A stretch of 36,198 nucleotides of DNA from Hyphococcus sp. GTDB lineage: Bacteria > Pseudomonadota > Alphaproteobacteria > Caulobacterales > Parvularculaceae. The DNA lies in NCBI GenBank assembly GCA_021776295.1, contig JAJFGE010000072.1, positions 1 through 36,198 of the forward strand. The letters run 5' to 3'. Made by a program: the position numbers and the translations under genes. Positions 8,878 through 16,749 of this stretch are shown piece by piece. The notes under the pieces are model-generated. The model had not been told where the DNA came from. It saw only the letters and a list, made by a program, of their open reading frames with translations, and searched no databases. Numbering within the stretch: position 1 is the stretch's first letter; the number at the start of each line of letters is the position of its first letter.

Positions 8878-9591
8878 ATGAAAGGCCTGCCTGTGATGTT
8901 GTTTTCCGCCCCCTCTTTCCGCCCCGCCTATTTTGTCATCGGCGCAGCCGCGCTGGCGCTTGCCGCATGCGGCGGCGCCTCTTCCGATGAGGCCACAGAC
9001 AGCGCTGGCAGCGCCGGCGCCGAGACCATTGACGACAGCGCCACCGGCGCATTTGCAGAAATGACCCGCGGCAGCGCCGACGCAACAGTGACGGTGATCG
9101 AATACGCTTCCGTCACCTGCCCGCATTGTGCGACCTTCCATGAACAGGTTTATCCGACGATTAAGGAAAATTACATCGACACCGGCAAGGTGCGTTTCGT
9201 GTTTCGGGAATTCCCGACTTCACCGGCCAACCTTTCCATTGCCGGCTCAATGCTGGCGCGATGCGCCGCTGATGACGGCGGCATGGACGCCTATTTCCTG
9301 ATCCTCGACACTTTGTTTAAAACTCAAAAAACCTGGATTTATGGGGAAAACCCACGCGAGGAACTGATCAAGATCGCCGCCCAGGCGGGGATGAGCGAAG
9401 ACGACCTTGACGCTTGCATCAGTCGTGAGGAATTGCTTGATTTTCTTAATGAAAACGTGAAAATCGGGAGTGATAAATATGACATCCGATCGACCCCGAG
9501 TTTTGTCGTCAACGGAACCGTACGACACTTTTCGTCGGCCGATGAGATGTCCGCCGCGCTCGACGAAGCAATTGAAAAAGCGGGAGAATAA
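8878..9591 (+). CDS. DsbA/thioredoxin-fold lipoprotein
   Basis: A thiol-disulfide oxidoreductase of the DsbA family. From ATG 8878 the protein has 237 residues: a lipoprotein signal with LALAAC (Cys31), an Ala/Ser/Asp-rich linker, then a thioredoxin fold with ASVTCPHC (redox cysteines 81 and 84) and the cis-proline segment RSTPSFVVNG near the C-terminus. It lacks an obvious large insertion and resembles the BdbD/DsbA-like periplasmic proteins that lie upstream of smc in related genomes. It probably oxidises or isomerises disulfides in envelope proteins while anchored to a membrane. The start is uncertain: the frame is open to 8827, ATG 8878 and ATG 8896 are alternatives, and none has a strong ribosome site. 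Confidence 0.88.
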   Translation: MKGLPVMLFSAPSFRPAYFVIGAAALALAACGGASSDEATDSAGSAGAETIDDSATGAFAEMTRGSADATVTVIEYASVTCPHCATFHEQVYPTIKENYIDTGKVRFVFREFPTSPANLSIAGSMLARCAADDGGMDAYFLILDTLFKTQKTWIYGENPREELIKIAAQAGMSEDDLDACISREELLDFLNENVKIGSDKYDIRSTPSFVVNGTVRHFSSADEMSAALDEAIEKAGE

Positions 9592-9709
9592 GTTTCCCCA
9601 GGCCCTCATGCGCCGGTTGGCTTGAGGGCAGAATCGGCAATCATTGTCACTAAATATTAAAGGGCCTGCTGGACATGCGCGCCAGGGGCCGGCTTGCCGG
9701 GAAGAAGCT

Positions 9710-12700
9710 GTGAGATTTACCAATGTCCGCCTTGTCGGATTTAAATCATTTGTGGAGCCGACGGATTTTGAAATCCGCGACGGCCTGACCGGTATTGTCG
9801 GCCCTAATGGCTGCGGCAAGTCGAACCTGCTGGAAGCGATGCGGTGGGTGATGGGCGCAACCTCGGCCAAGGCGCTGCGCGGCGAGGGCATGGATGCGGT
9901 GATCTTTTCCGGCACCTCAATGCGGCCGTCACGCAACTGGGCGGAAGTGATTTTAACGCTTGATAACGCCGACCGCACCGCGCCGGCTGAATATAACGAG
10001 CATGCGGAGCTGGAAGTATCGCGGCGCATCATCCGCAAGGATGAGGGCACGCAGTCTCTCTATCGTATCAATTCAAAAGAAGTGCGCGCCAAAGACGTGC
10101 AGCTCCTGTTTGCCGACGCATCGACTGGCGCCAACTCGCCGGCGCTGGTGCGCCAGGGCCAGGTCGCCGAACTTATCAGCGCCAAGCCGCAAAACCGCCG
10201 CCGCCTGCTTGAAGAGGCCGCCGGCGTTACCGGCATTCACTCGCGCCGCCATGAGGCAGAGTTGCGTCTGCGCGCGGCGGAGCAAAACATTGATCGCCTC
10301 GACGATGTTATCTCCGAGTTGGAAACCCAGAAAGGCGCGCTCGCGCGCCAGGCGCGACAGGCGACGCGTTATCGCAATGTCTCCGGTGACATCCGCCGCA
10401 CCGAGGCGATGTTGTGTTACCTGCGCTGGCGCGAGGCCGTTGACGCACAGGAAAAAGCCGCCGCCGGCCTTAGCGAAATTTCCGGACTGATTGAGGAAAC
10501 CGTGCGCGTCGCCGCCGCTGCGACGACGGCGCAGACAGACGCCCATGCAGCACTCGAACCTTTGCGTCTTGCAGAAGCGCAAGCCGCCGCCGCGCTCCAC
10601 CGCCTGACTGTTGCGCGCGAAAATCTCGATGATGAAGCCGCGCGGGCAGAAGCAGAACTGAACCGCCTTGGCGGCGAGATTGGCCGCCTGAAGGAAGATA
10701 TTGCGCGCGAAAAAGACCTGCGCGAAGATGCCGAAAAAGCTGCTGAGGCGCTGGCGCTTGAACAGGCTGAGCTTGCCTCGCGCGAAACCTCCGAGGCTGA
10801 CCGTCTGGCGGAAGCCGAAGCGGTCAAAGCCAAATCCGCAGCTGCGCTTGAGCGCATTGAGCACGCCTTTGACGAAAAAAGCACCGAGGCGGCGGAGCTT
10901 GAGGCCCGGCGCCAGACCCTGGGCGCCAATATCGCCGGCGCTGAAAGCCGGCTTGCCAAAATCGCCAACCAGATTGCCGCCTTCCACGATGAGCGCAAGC
11001 TGATTGAGCCGACGCCGGAACAGGCGCGCGCGCTGGAAGAGGCGCATGCGAAATTTGCAGCTGCCGAGCAAGCCGTCCATGCCGCCGAAGCCGCGCATCA
11101 CCGCACCGAAGAAGAGCGCGCCGCTGCCGAAGGCCATGAAGGCGCCTTGCGCGGACCTTTGCGCAGCACTGAGCAAAGCCTCACCGAAATCGGCGCCGAG
11201 CGCGAAGCCTTGCGTAAAGTTCTGGCCGCCGATGATAGTGACGAATGGCAGCCGCTGATTGAACTTGTCGCCGTTGACCCCGGCTATGAAAACGCGCTCG
11301 CCGCCGCGCTTGGCGATGACCTTGGCGCGGCGACAGATGATGCGGCGCCGGCCCACTGGTCGCGGCTGGGTGAGACGTCAGGCGAGATGACGCCAGCGAC
11401 ATTGCCGCCGGGCATTCGCCCGTTAAGCGACTTTGTCCGCGCGCCTGCGCAACTCACGCGCCGGCTCGCCGCCATCGGCGTTGTCGAGCCCCACGAAGGC
11501 GCGCGCATTTGCGCTGCGTTAAAGCCCGGCTGCCGTTTGGTGTCGCGCGACGGGGATTTGTGGCGTTGGGATGGCTTTGTCGCCCACGCCAATGCAAAAA
11601 CCGCCGCCGCCATCCGGCTTGAACAACGCAATCGCCTGCTGATTCTTGAACGCGACTTCAACGCCGCCGAAGCTGGCGTAGTCGTCGCACGCCAGGCGCA
11701 TGAAGAAGCCGCCAACGCCCTCAAACAGAGCCAGACATCTGAGCGCGAGGCGCGCCAGCTTTTCTCCGACACGCGCCGTTCGCTTGATACCGCACGCGCC
11801 GCGCTGTCGGGACTGGAGCGCGAACATGAACGCGCCGTCGCGCGGATTGGTTCGATTGACGAGACCTTAGCGCGGCTTATCGAAGACCAGGGTGAAACCG
11901 AAACTGCCCATCGCGGCCTGATTGACGACCGCGCCGCCCTGCCCGACGCGGCGCTGGTGTCTGATGCGCTCGCCGCCATGCGCGATGAAGTCGCCGCCGC
12001 GCGAATGACGGCCGGCGAAATGCTTGCGGCCTATAACGATATCGCCCGCGAAGCGCAGATGTGCGCCGACCGGCTTGGCGAGCTTGAGCGCGAACAGACC
12101 TCATGGGCGCAGCGCAGCCAGACCGCGCAAGCCCGCATCGGTGCGCTTGAAGCCCGGCTAGACGAGGCAGGCGCCGCCCATGACGTCGCCGCACAGGCGC
12201 CGGCGGAAATTGACGAAAAACGAGGCCGCCTGCTCGACCAGATTGCCATCGCCGAGACCCGTCGTAATGACGACGCCGATGCGCTCGCGACTGGCCAACA
12301 GCTTGCTCAGGATGCGGACAAAACCGCCAAGGCCGCAGACCACGAGGCCGCCGAAGCGCGCGAAGCGCGTGCAAGACTGGAGGCCCAGGCCGAAGCCGCC
12401 GCCGAGCGGGTTGAAGAAGCCGCGTCCATCGCCAACGAGACTTGCGAATGCGCGCCGGATGAATTGCTCGGCGTCGCCGAACACAAACAAGGCAAAGACA
12501 TTCCCGCCCGCGACGATATTGAACGCAAGCTGGAACGCTATAAGCGCGAGCGCGAAAATCTTGGCGGCGTTAATCTGCGCGCTGACGAAGAGCTAAAAGA
12601 GGTCGGCGAACGCCTCGAAGAGCTGGGTGTGGAGCGCGAAGACTGCGAGAGCGCGATCCGTAAATTGCGCGCTGCGATTGGCGGGCTCAACCGGGAAGCC

Positions 12701-13186
12701 CGCCAGCGCCTGCTTGATGCATTTGAGACCGTCAACGCCAATTTCGGCAGTCTGTTCAAGCGTCTGTTCAATGGCGGCCAGGCGGAGTTGCGGCTGATCG
12801 ACTCTGAAGACCCGCTCGACGCCGGGCTTGAAATTTACGCCTCGCCTCCGGGCAAAAAACTCGCCTCAATGTCGTTGATGTCCGGCGGCGAACAGGCGCT
12901 GACGGCGACGGCGCTGATCTTTGCGGTGTTTATGGCCAACCCGGCGCCGCTTTGCGTCCTCGATGAGGTCGATGCGCCGCTTGACGACGCCAATGTCGAG
13001 CGCTTCTGCCGCTTGTTGCACGAGATGGCGGCGGAGACCGACACCCGCTTCATCATCATCACCCACCACGCACTGACCATGTCGCGGATGGACCGGCTTT
13101 ACGGCGTCACCATGATCGAGCGCGGCGTGTCGCAACTGGTCTCGGTCGATCTCACCAAAGCCGAGCAGCTGGTCGCCGCGCAGTAG
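9710..13186 (+). CDS. smc: Chromosome segregation ATPase SMC
   Basis: A full-length SMC protein, 1158 residues from GTG 9710. This start has GGAAG 5 bases ahead and gives the classic N-terminus VRFTNVRLVGFKSF. The open frame extends to 9644 without support. Walker A GPNGCGKSN lies at residues 31-39. Two long Ala/Glu/Arg-rich coiled coils flank a central hinge (roughly residues 500-640). The C-terminal head has the ABC signature LMSGGEQAL and Walker B LCVLDEVDAPLDD. SMC homodimers entrap and organise DNA after loading at parS by ParB. No scpA or scpB is adjacent. Long antisense open frames under this gene are composition artefacts. Confidence 0.97.
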   Translation: MRFTNVRLVGFKSFVEPTDFEIRDGLTGIVGPNGCGKSNLLEAMRWVMGATSAKALRGEGMDAVIFSGTSMRPSRNWAEVILTLDNADRTAPAEYNEHAELEVSRRIIRKDEGTQSLYRINSKEVRAKDVQLLFADASTGANSPALVRQGQVAELISAKPQNRRRLLEEAAGVTGIHSRRHEAELRLRAAEQNIDRLDDVISELETQKGALARQARQATRYRNVSGDIRRTEAMLCYLRWREAVDAQEKAAAGLSEISGLIEETVRVAAAATTAQTDAHAALEPLRLAEAQAAAALHRLTVARENLDDEAARAEAELNRLGGEIGRLKEDIAREKDLREDAEKAAEALALEQAELASRETSEADRLAEAEAVKAKSAAALERIEHAFDEKSTEAAELEARRQTLGANIAGAESRLAKIANQIAAFHDERKLIEPTPEQARALEEAHAKFAAAEQAVHAAEAAHHRTEEERAAAEGHEGALRGPLRSTEQSLTEIGAEREALRKVLAADDSDEWQPLIELVAVDPGYENALAAALGDDLGAATDDAAPAHWSRLGETSGEMTPATLPPGIRPLSDFVRAPAQLTRRLAAIGVVEPHEGARICAALKPGCRLVSRDGDLWRWDGFVAHANAKTAAAIRLEQRNRLLILERDFNAAEAGVVVARQAHEEAANALKQSQTSEREARQLFSDTRRSLDTARAALSGLEREHERAVARIGSIDETLARLIEDQGETETAHRGLIDDRAALPDAALVSDALAAMRDEVAAARMTAGEMLAAYNDIAREAQMCADRLGELEREQTSWAQRSQTAQARIGALEARLDEAGAAHDVAAQAPAEIDEKRGRLLDQIAIAETRRNDDADALATGQQLAQDADKTAKAADHEAAEAREARARLEAQAEAAAERVEEAASIANETCECAPDELLGVAEHKQGKDIPARDDIERKLERYKRERENLGGVNLRADEELKEVGERLEELGVEREDCESAIRKLRAAIGGLNREARQRLLDAFETVNANFGSLFKRLFNGGQAELRLIDSEDPLDAGLEIYASPPGKKLASMSLMSGGEQALTATALIFAVFMANPAPLCVLDEVDAPLDDANVERFCRLLHEMAAETDTRFIIITHHALTMSRMDRLYGVTMIERGVSQLVSVDLTKAEQLVAAQ

Positions 13187-13207
13187 CCGCCGCATCGTCT
13201 CGACGCG

Positions 13208-13329
13208 CTAGAGCAAATCCGAGTTAAATGGAATCATGGCTTTGCTCTGGATTCTTTGTTTGCCGCATTTCTATCGGAGTTGAAAGTGAGTAGCTTTCAA
13301 CGCGTCACACGTATCCGGAAATGCTCTAG
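13208..13329. repeat. 122-bp intergenic element with CTAGAGCA inverted ends
   Basis: Perfect 8-base inverted ends, CTAGAGCA (13208-13215) and TGCTCTAG (13322-13329), bound the element, and the similarity continues inward (AATCCG versus TTTCCG on the complement). Internal dyads include GAGCAAA (13211-13217) with TTTGCTC (13240-13246), and TTGAAAG with CTTTCAA around 13280-13299. It lies between smc and atpI. Related ends appear at 16070-16174, so the two elements bracket the F0 ATP synthase genes. Repeats of this kind are widespread in alphaproteobacterial intergenic DNA. No transposase is present. Confidence 0.75.
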
Positions 13330-13458
13330 ATATCAGCGTTAAAAATCAACGTCTTATCTCTAAAATCCGCTGCTTGACGCTGCGTTGCGGCACCGTTATG
13401 GTCCGCGCGATTTCGAGGGGTGCGAGCGTTCGTTTCGCGCCCGTTTTCGGGCAGTTTG

Positions 13459-13740
13459 ATGGCGCGTAACGCCGGCAAAAACCAACCGCCTCCGCTGGAT
13501 ACGTTTTCGGAGCGACTTGACGCAATGCGCGGCGAGGACGATCCGGAAGCGCCCAAACCAAGCGGTGCGGCATGGGGGCGGGCGATGCGCGCCTCATCAG
13601 AGTTGCTGGCCGGCATCTTTGTCGGCTCGCTGCTCGGGCTTGGGCTCGACCGCCTGTTAGGGTCTGAACCGTGGTTCCTTCTCGCCGGCATCGGGCTTGG
13701 ATTTGCGGCCGGACTGCGGAACCTTTCGCGGTCCTTATAA
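13459..13740 (+). CDS. atpI: ATP synthase accessory protein I
   Basis: A 93-residue protein. The N-terminal half is polar; the C-terminal half has two membrane helices in a glycine-rich hairpin (LLAGIFVGSLLGLGLDRLLG and WFLLAGIGLGFAAGLRNL), typical of the alphaproteobacterial AtpI/F0F1 assembly subunit. It is implicated in assembling the c-ring and is not part of the final enzyme. Position just before atpB is the standard arrangement. ATG 13459 is used; the frame is open back to a GTG at 13420 that has GAGGGG just before it but too close to act as a ribosome site. The 270 bases between smc and this gene hold the CTAGAGCA element and then about 130 bases that probably contain the operon promoter. 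Confidence 0.85.
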   Translation: MARNAGKNQPPPLDTFSERLDAMRGEDDPEAPKPSGAAWGRAMRASSELLAGIFVGSLLGLGLDRLLGSEPWFLLAGIGLGFAAGLRNLSRSL

Positions 13741-13795
13741 CAACAAACGCGACATCGTCCGACAGCGGATGGTTATCGCAAGACGGGAAGTGAGC

Positions 13796-14587
13796 ATGTA
13801 CCGGTTTCGCGTTGAAGGCCCGATGGAGCAGTTTGAAATCATTCCGATTTTTTCACTGCCCACGGGGTCAAACCTGCTGGCTTTTACAAATTCCAGCTTG
13901 TGGATGGTGATCGGCACTGGCGCAATCATTGTGTTCTTCTTTGCAGCAACCCGGCGCACAGCGCTGATCCCCGGCCGGCTCCAGTCTATGGCGGAAGTGT
14001 TCTATGAGTTTGTCTCCGATCTGGTGCGCGACACGATCGGGCCGGAGGGACGTAAATTCTTCCCATATGTGTTCACGCTGTTCATCTGGATTTTGGTCTC
14101 CAATCTGTTTGGCTTGTTCCCCTCGCTCCCCGGCGTTCCGCACGCGCTGCACACATTCACGCCCACCAGCCATCTGATCGTCACGCTGGCGCTGGCGATG
14201 CTGACCATCTCGATTGTCATTGTCTACGGATTTTACAAAAATGGGCTTGGCTTCTTTAAGCTGTTTGCGCCTTCCGGCCTGCCTTTATGGTTGATGCCGC
14301 TGTTGATTGTGATCGAGGTGATCTCGTTCCTGTCGCGGCCTTTGAGCCTGGCCATCCGGTTATTCGCCAATATGTTCGCCGGCCATGTGATCTTGAAACT
14401 GTTTGCAGGCTTCGTGGTCTCGTTGCTCAGCGCCGGCGGCGCGGTTATGTTGTTCGGGATTGCACCGTTCTTTGGCGCAGTTGCGGTCACCGCGCTGGAA
14501 TTCCTGGTCGCCGTGCTTCAGGCCTATGTCTTTGCGGTGCTGACTTGCATATACCTCAATGACGCGGTCCACGCTGCCGACCACTAA
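13796..14587 (+). CDS. atpB: F0F1 ATP synthase subunit a
   Basis: The proton channel subunit of F0, 263 residues with five or six membrane helices. The essential arginine lies in the conserved stretch SLAIRLFANMFAGH in the fourth-fifth helix region. The upstream ILVSNLFGLFP and the C-terminal LEFLVAVLQAYVFAVLTCIYLNDA are also family hallmarks. With the c-ring it forms the two half-channels for protons in the inner membrane. ATG 13796 is chosen because GGGAAG lies 5 bases ahead. The frame is open back to 13697, which would overlap atpI, and a later ATG at 13823 is also possible. It is followed by an 81-base gap before atpE. Confidence 0.95.
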   Translation: MYRFRVEGPMEQFEIIPIFSLPTGSNLLAFTNSSLWMVIGTGAIIVFFFAATRRTALIPGRLQSMAEVFYEFVSDLVRDTIGPEGRKFFPYVFTLFIWILVSNLFGLFPSLPGVPHALHTFTPTSHLIVTLALAMLTISIVIVYGFYKNGLGFFKLFAPSGLPLWLMPLLIVIEVISFLSRPLSLAIRLFANMFAGHVILKLFAGFVVSLLSAGGAVMLFGIAPFFGAVAVTALEFLVAVLQAYVFAVLTCIYLNDAVHAADH

Positions 14588-14668
14588 CAAATTTCCCGCG
14601 CGGGCTTTGAAGAGCCAACCGCGACATCGGGACCAACGGCTCAACGATATTTTAGGAGTGATAAAAAA

Positions 14669-14896
14669 ATGGACGCAGAAGCAGCAAAACTCATTGGCGC
14701 AGGCCTGGCCTCAATCCCGCTAGCGGGCGCCGGCGTCGGTCTTGGTCTGATCTTTGGCAACTTCCTGTCGGGCGCGTTTCGCAACCCGTCAGCGGCAGCG
14801 GCCAACCAGCCGACCATGCTTCTCGCCTTCGCGCTGACCGAATTTACCGGTCTTCTCGGCTTCGCGATCGCGATGATCATTCTCTACACGTTCTAA
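14669..14896 (+). CDS. atpE: F0F1 ATP synthase subunit c
   Basis: A 75-residue, two-helix hairpin that oligomerises into the rotor ring. The glycine-rich first helix (GAGVGLGLIFGNF), polar loop with Arg-Asn-Pro (38-40) and the proton-carrying carboxylate Glu58 in LTEFTGLLGF are all present. The N-terminus MDAEAAK is typical of alphaproteobacteria. No sodium-binding pattern is obvious around Glu58, so it is most likely proton-driven. AGGAG lies upstream of the ATG, followed by an A-rich spacer, a strong initiation site suited to the high copy number of c. Confidence 0.96.
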   Translation: MDAEAAKLIGAGLASIPLAGAGVGLGLIFGNFLSGAFRNPSAAAANQPTMLLAFALTEFTGLLGFAIAMIILYTF

Positions 14897-14932
14897 GCGA
14901 CTTAACTCGCTGACTAAAAATAGGAGAAGACC

Positions 14933-15511
14933 TTGTCCGTCTTCGCTATCGTTACAAACGCGGCAGCCGCCGCCGAAGAGGCCCAAGCCCATGCGGCGGA
15001 GGCGTCTTCTGCCGGCCTGCCGCAGCTTGATCCCGCCTGGTGGCCGAGCCAGTTGTTCTGGCTGGCGATCACCTTCGGCATTCTTTACTGGCTGATGTCG
15101 ACGCGGTTCTTACCGGCTATCGCCGGCGCCATTGAAGAACGCCGTGACCGCATCGCCGACGACCTCGATCAAGCCGGCGACTTCAAACGCCAGGCTGAAG
15201 ACGCCGAGAGCGCCTATAACCAATCGCTGGCGGATGCCAAAACCAAAGCCCAGGCGATTGCCGCCGACACCCGCGCGGAGATGGACGACGAAATCTCCGA
15301 GTTACAGGCCGAGACCGACGCGCAACTCGCCAAGCAGGTGACTGCCGCCGAGACGCGCATTGGTGAGATGAAAGCGGCAGCTGCAACAAAGGTCGGCGAA
15401 GCGGCGGCGGAAACCGCGCGCGCAGTTGTTGAAACGCTGATCGACGAGGCGCCGAGCGAGGAAGCCGCCAGTCGTGCTGTCGCCGATGCTGCGGCCCGGC
15501 CCGGAGGATGA
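14933..15511 (+). CDS. atpF': F0F1 ATP synthase subunit b'
   Basis: The first of two divergent b-type stator subunits, as in photosynthetic and other alphaproteobacteria. It has 192 residues: an Ala-rich N-terminal stretch, one membrane helix (QLFWLAITFGILYWLMSTRFLP), then a long Ala/Glu/Asp-rich coiled coil that reaches F1. It starts at TTG 14933; AGGAG is 7 bases ahead and no ATG precedes the membrane helix. The stop is 4 bases before the atpF start. A heterodimer of b' and b forms the peripheral stalk. Confidence 0.9.
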   Translation: MSVFAIVTNAAAAAEEAQAHAAEASSAGLPQLDPAWWPSQLFWLAITFGILYWLMSTRFLPAIAGAIEERRDRIADDLDQAGDFKRQAEDAESAYNQSLADAKTKAQAIAADTRAEMDDEISELQAETDAQLAKQVTAAETRIGEMKAAAATKVGEAAAETARAVVETLIDEAPSEEAASRAVADAAARPGG

Positions 15512-15515
15512 ACTG

Positions 15516-16073
15516 ATGATCTCTTTGACAAGCCTTGCAGCGGCAGCCGCCGAAGGGGCGGCGCAAGCGCACGAAGCCAGCGGCGGACTTCTTCAAAATG
15601 TCTCGTTTTGGGTGACGCTTGCCTTTATCATTGTTATCGCCATTTTCGCCCGCGCCGGTTTACACAAAATGATCGGCTCAGGCCTCGACAAGCGCGCGCA
15701 AAACATCGCCGATGAAATCAACGAAGCCCGGCGGATGCGCGAAGAAGCGCAAGAGCTGCTGGCGCGCTATCAACGCCGCCAGCACGAAGCTGAAAGTGAG
15801 GCCGCAGCGATTATCGAGCAGGCGAAAAAAGACGCCAAGCGGATGACCCTTGAGGCACGTGAGAAAATCGAAGCGCAGATGGAGCGCCGCGCCAAGGCCG
15901 CTGAAGACAAAATCGCCAGAGCCGAAGCGCAAGCCTTGTCGGAAGTGCGTGGCCAGACCGCCGATCTTGCCATCGCTGCGGCGCGCACCATCATTAAAGA
16001 GCGCATGGACACCGGCGCCCAGTCCGCCTTTATCGACCGGGCGATAGCCGATGTGCGCAACAAACTGAACTAG
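15516..16073 (+). CDS. atpF: F0F1 ATP synthase subunit b
   Basis: The second b-type stator subunit, 185 residues. It has a short N-terminus, one membrane helix (VSFWVTLAFIIVIAIFARAGL) and a highly charged coiled coil with AEDKIARAEAQALSEVR typical of family b. ATG 15516 has GGAGG 8 bases ahead. The open frame continues up to 15474 but would overlap atpF'. Its TAG stop at 16071-16073 is part of the CTAG that opens the following repeat element. The F1 genes (atpHAGDC) are not in this window; splitting F0 and F1 into separate loci is usual in alphaproteobacteria. Confidence 0.92.
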   Translation: MISLTSLAAAAAEGAAQAHEASGGLLQNVSFWVTLAFIIVIAIFARAGLHKMIGSGLDKRAQNIADEINEARRMREEAQELLARYQRRQHEAESEAAAIIEQAKKDAKRMTLEAREKIEAQMERRAKAAEDKIARAEAQALSEVRGQTADLAIAAARTIIKERMDTGAQSAFIDRAIADVRNKLN

Positions 16074-16174
16074 AGCGTGATCAGGAAAAGTGGGTACCGG
16101 TTTTCCGGTTCGATCACGCGACCACAAAAAACCTAGAGCAGGATATGATTCAACAAAATGCGATCCTGCTCTAA
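16070..16174. repeat. Two CTAGAGC-type palindromes filling the atpF-DUF924 gap
   Basis: Element one runs from CTAGAGCGTGATC (16070) to GATCACGC near 16119, with an inner GGAAAAGTGGGTACCGG / CCGGTTTTCC dyad. Element two runs from CTAGAGCAGGAT (16133) to ATCCTGCTCTA (16164-16174). The stop codon of atpF and the start codon of the DUF924 gene both lie in the element ends, so the whole intergenic region is repeat sequence. The ends resemble those of the element at 13208-13329. Confidence 0.75.
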
Positions 16175-16749
16175 TGACGCCCGCGCCGTCTGATCCGCTA
16201 GCGGGCGCAACAGCAGAAACTGTCCACACTTTCTGGTTTGAAGAAGCAACGCCCGAGCAATGGTTTGTGTGCGACCCCGCCTTTGACAAAACCATATGCG
16301 AGCGCTTCAAGACGGCGCACCAGGCGGCGTGTGACGGCCGCCTCGACGACTGGCGGGCCGACCCGCGTGACGCTCTGGCGTTGATCCTTCTGCTCGATCA
16401 ATTTTCGAGAAATATTTACCGCGACGACGCACGCGCCTTTGCACAGGATGCGCTCGCTCTGGACGCCGCAAAACACGCGCTTGCCCGCAGCTTTGACCAG
16501 CAACGCCCGGACAGGGAAAAAGCGTTTTTCTATATGCCGTTCATGCATTCAGAAAGCCTCGCCGTACAGGAACAATCCGTCGCTCTGTTCCAGGCCAGCC
16601 AGTCCGTCAGCGATAATCTTCGTTACGCTGTCGAACATCATGAAATTATCGCGCAGTTCGGACGCTTCCCGCATCGCAACAAGCTGTTGGGCCGAGCCTC
16701 AACGCCGGAAGAAATCGCTTTTCTCGACGCTGGCGGATTTAATCCGTAG
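16174..16749 (+). CDS. DUF924 family protein
   Basis: A 191-residue soluble protein of the DUF924 (TPR-like, all-helical) family. Recognisable features are the start VHTFWFEEATPEQWF, LILLLDQFSRNIYRDDARAFAQD, the aromatic-rich FFYMPFMHSE and the C-terminal HHEIIAQFGRFPHRNKLLGR. To my knowledge the family has no firmly established biochemical function. ATG 16174 lies at the very end of the preceding repeat and has no ribosome site. An upstream GTG at 16090 would lie in the repeat and is unlikely. The 3' end overlaps the convergent glutamate-synthase-like gene by 11 bases. Confidence 0.82.
   Translation: MTPAPSDPLAGATAETVHTFWFEEATPEQWFVCDPAFDKTICERFKTAHQAACDGRLDDWRADPRDALALILLLDQFSRNIYRDDARAFAQDALALDAAKHALARSFDQQRPDREKAFFYMPFMHSESLAVQEQSVALFQASQSVSDNLRYAVEHHEIIAQFGRFPHRNKLLGRASTPEEIAFLDAGGFNP

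Noticed and set aside
10073-11356. 427-codon minus-strand open frame
   Set aside because: It is a shadow of smc in a GC-rich coiled-coil region, with low-complexity Arg/Phe/Gly composition and no recognisable domain.
16090-16173. Upstream GTG start for the DUF924 gene
   Set aside because: The 28 extra codons come from the repeat element and match no part of the family.
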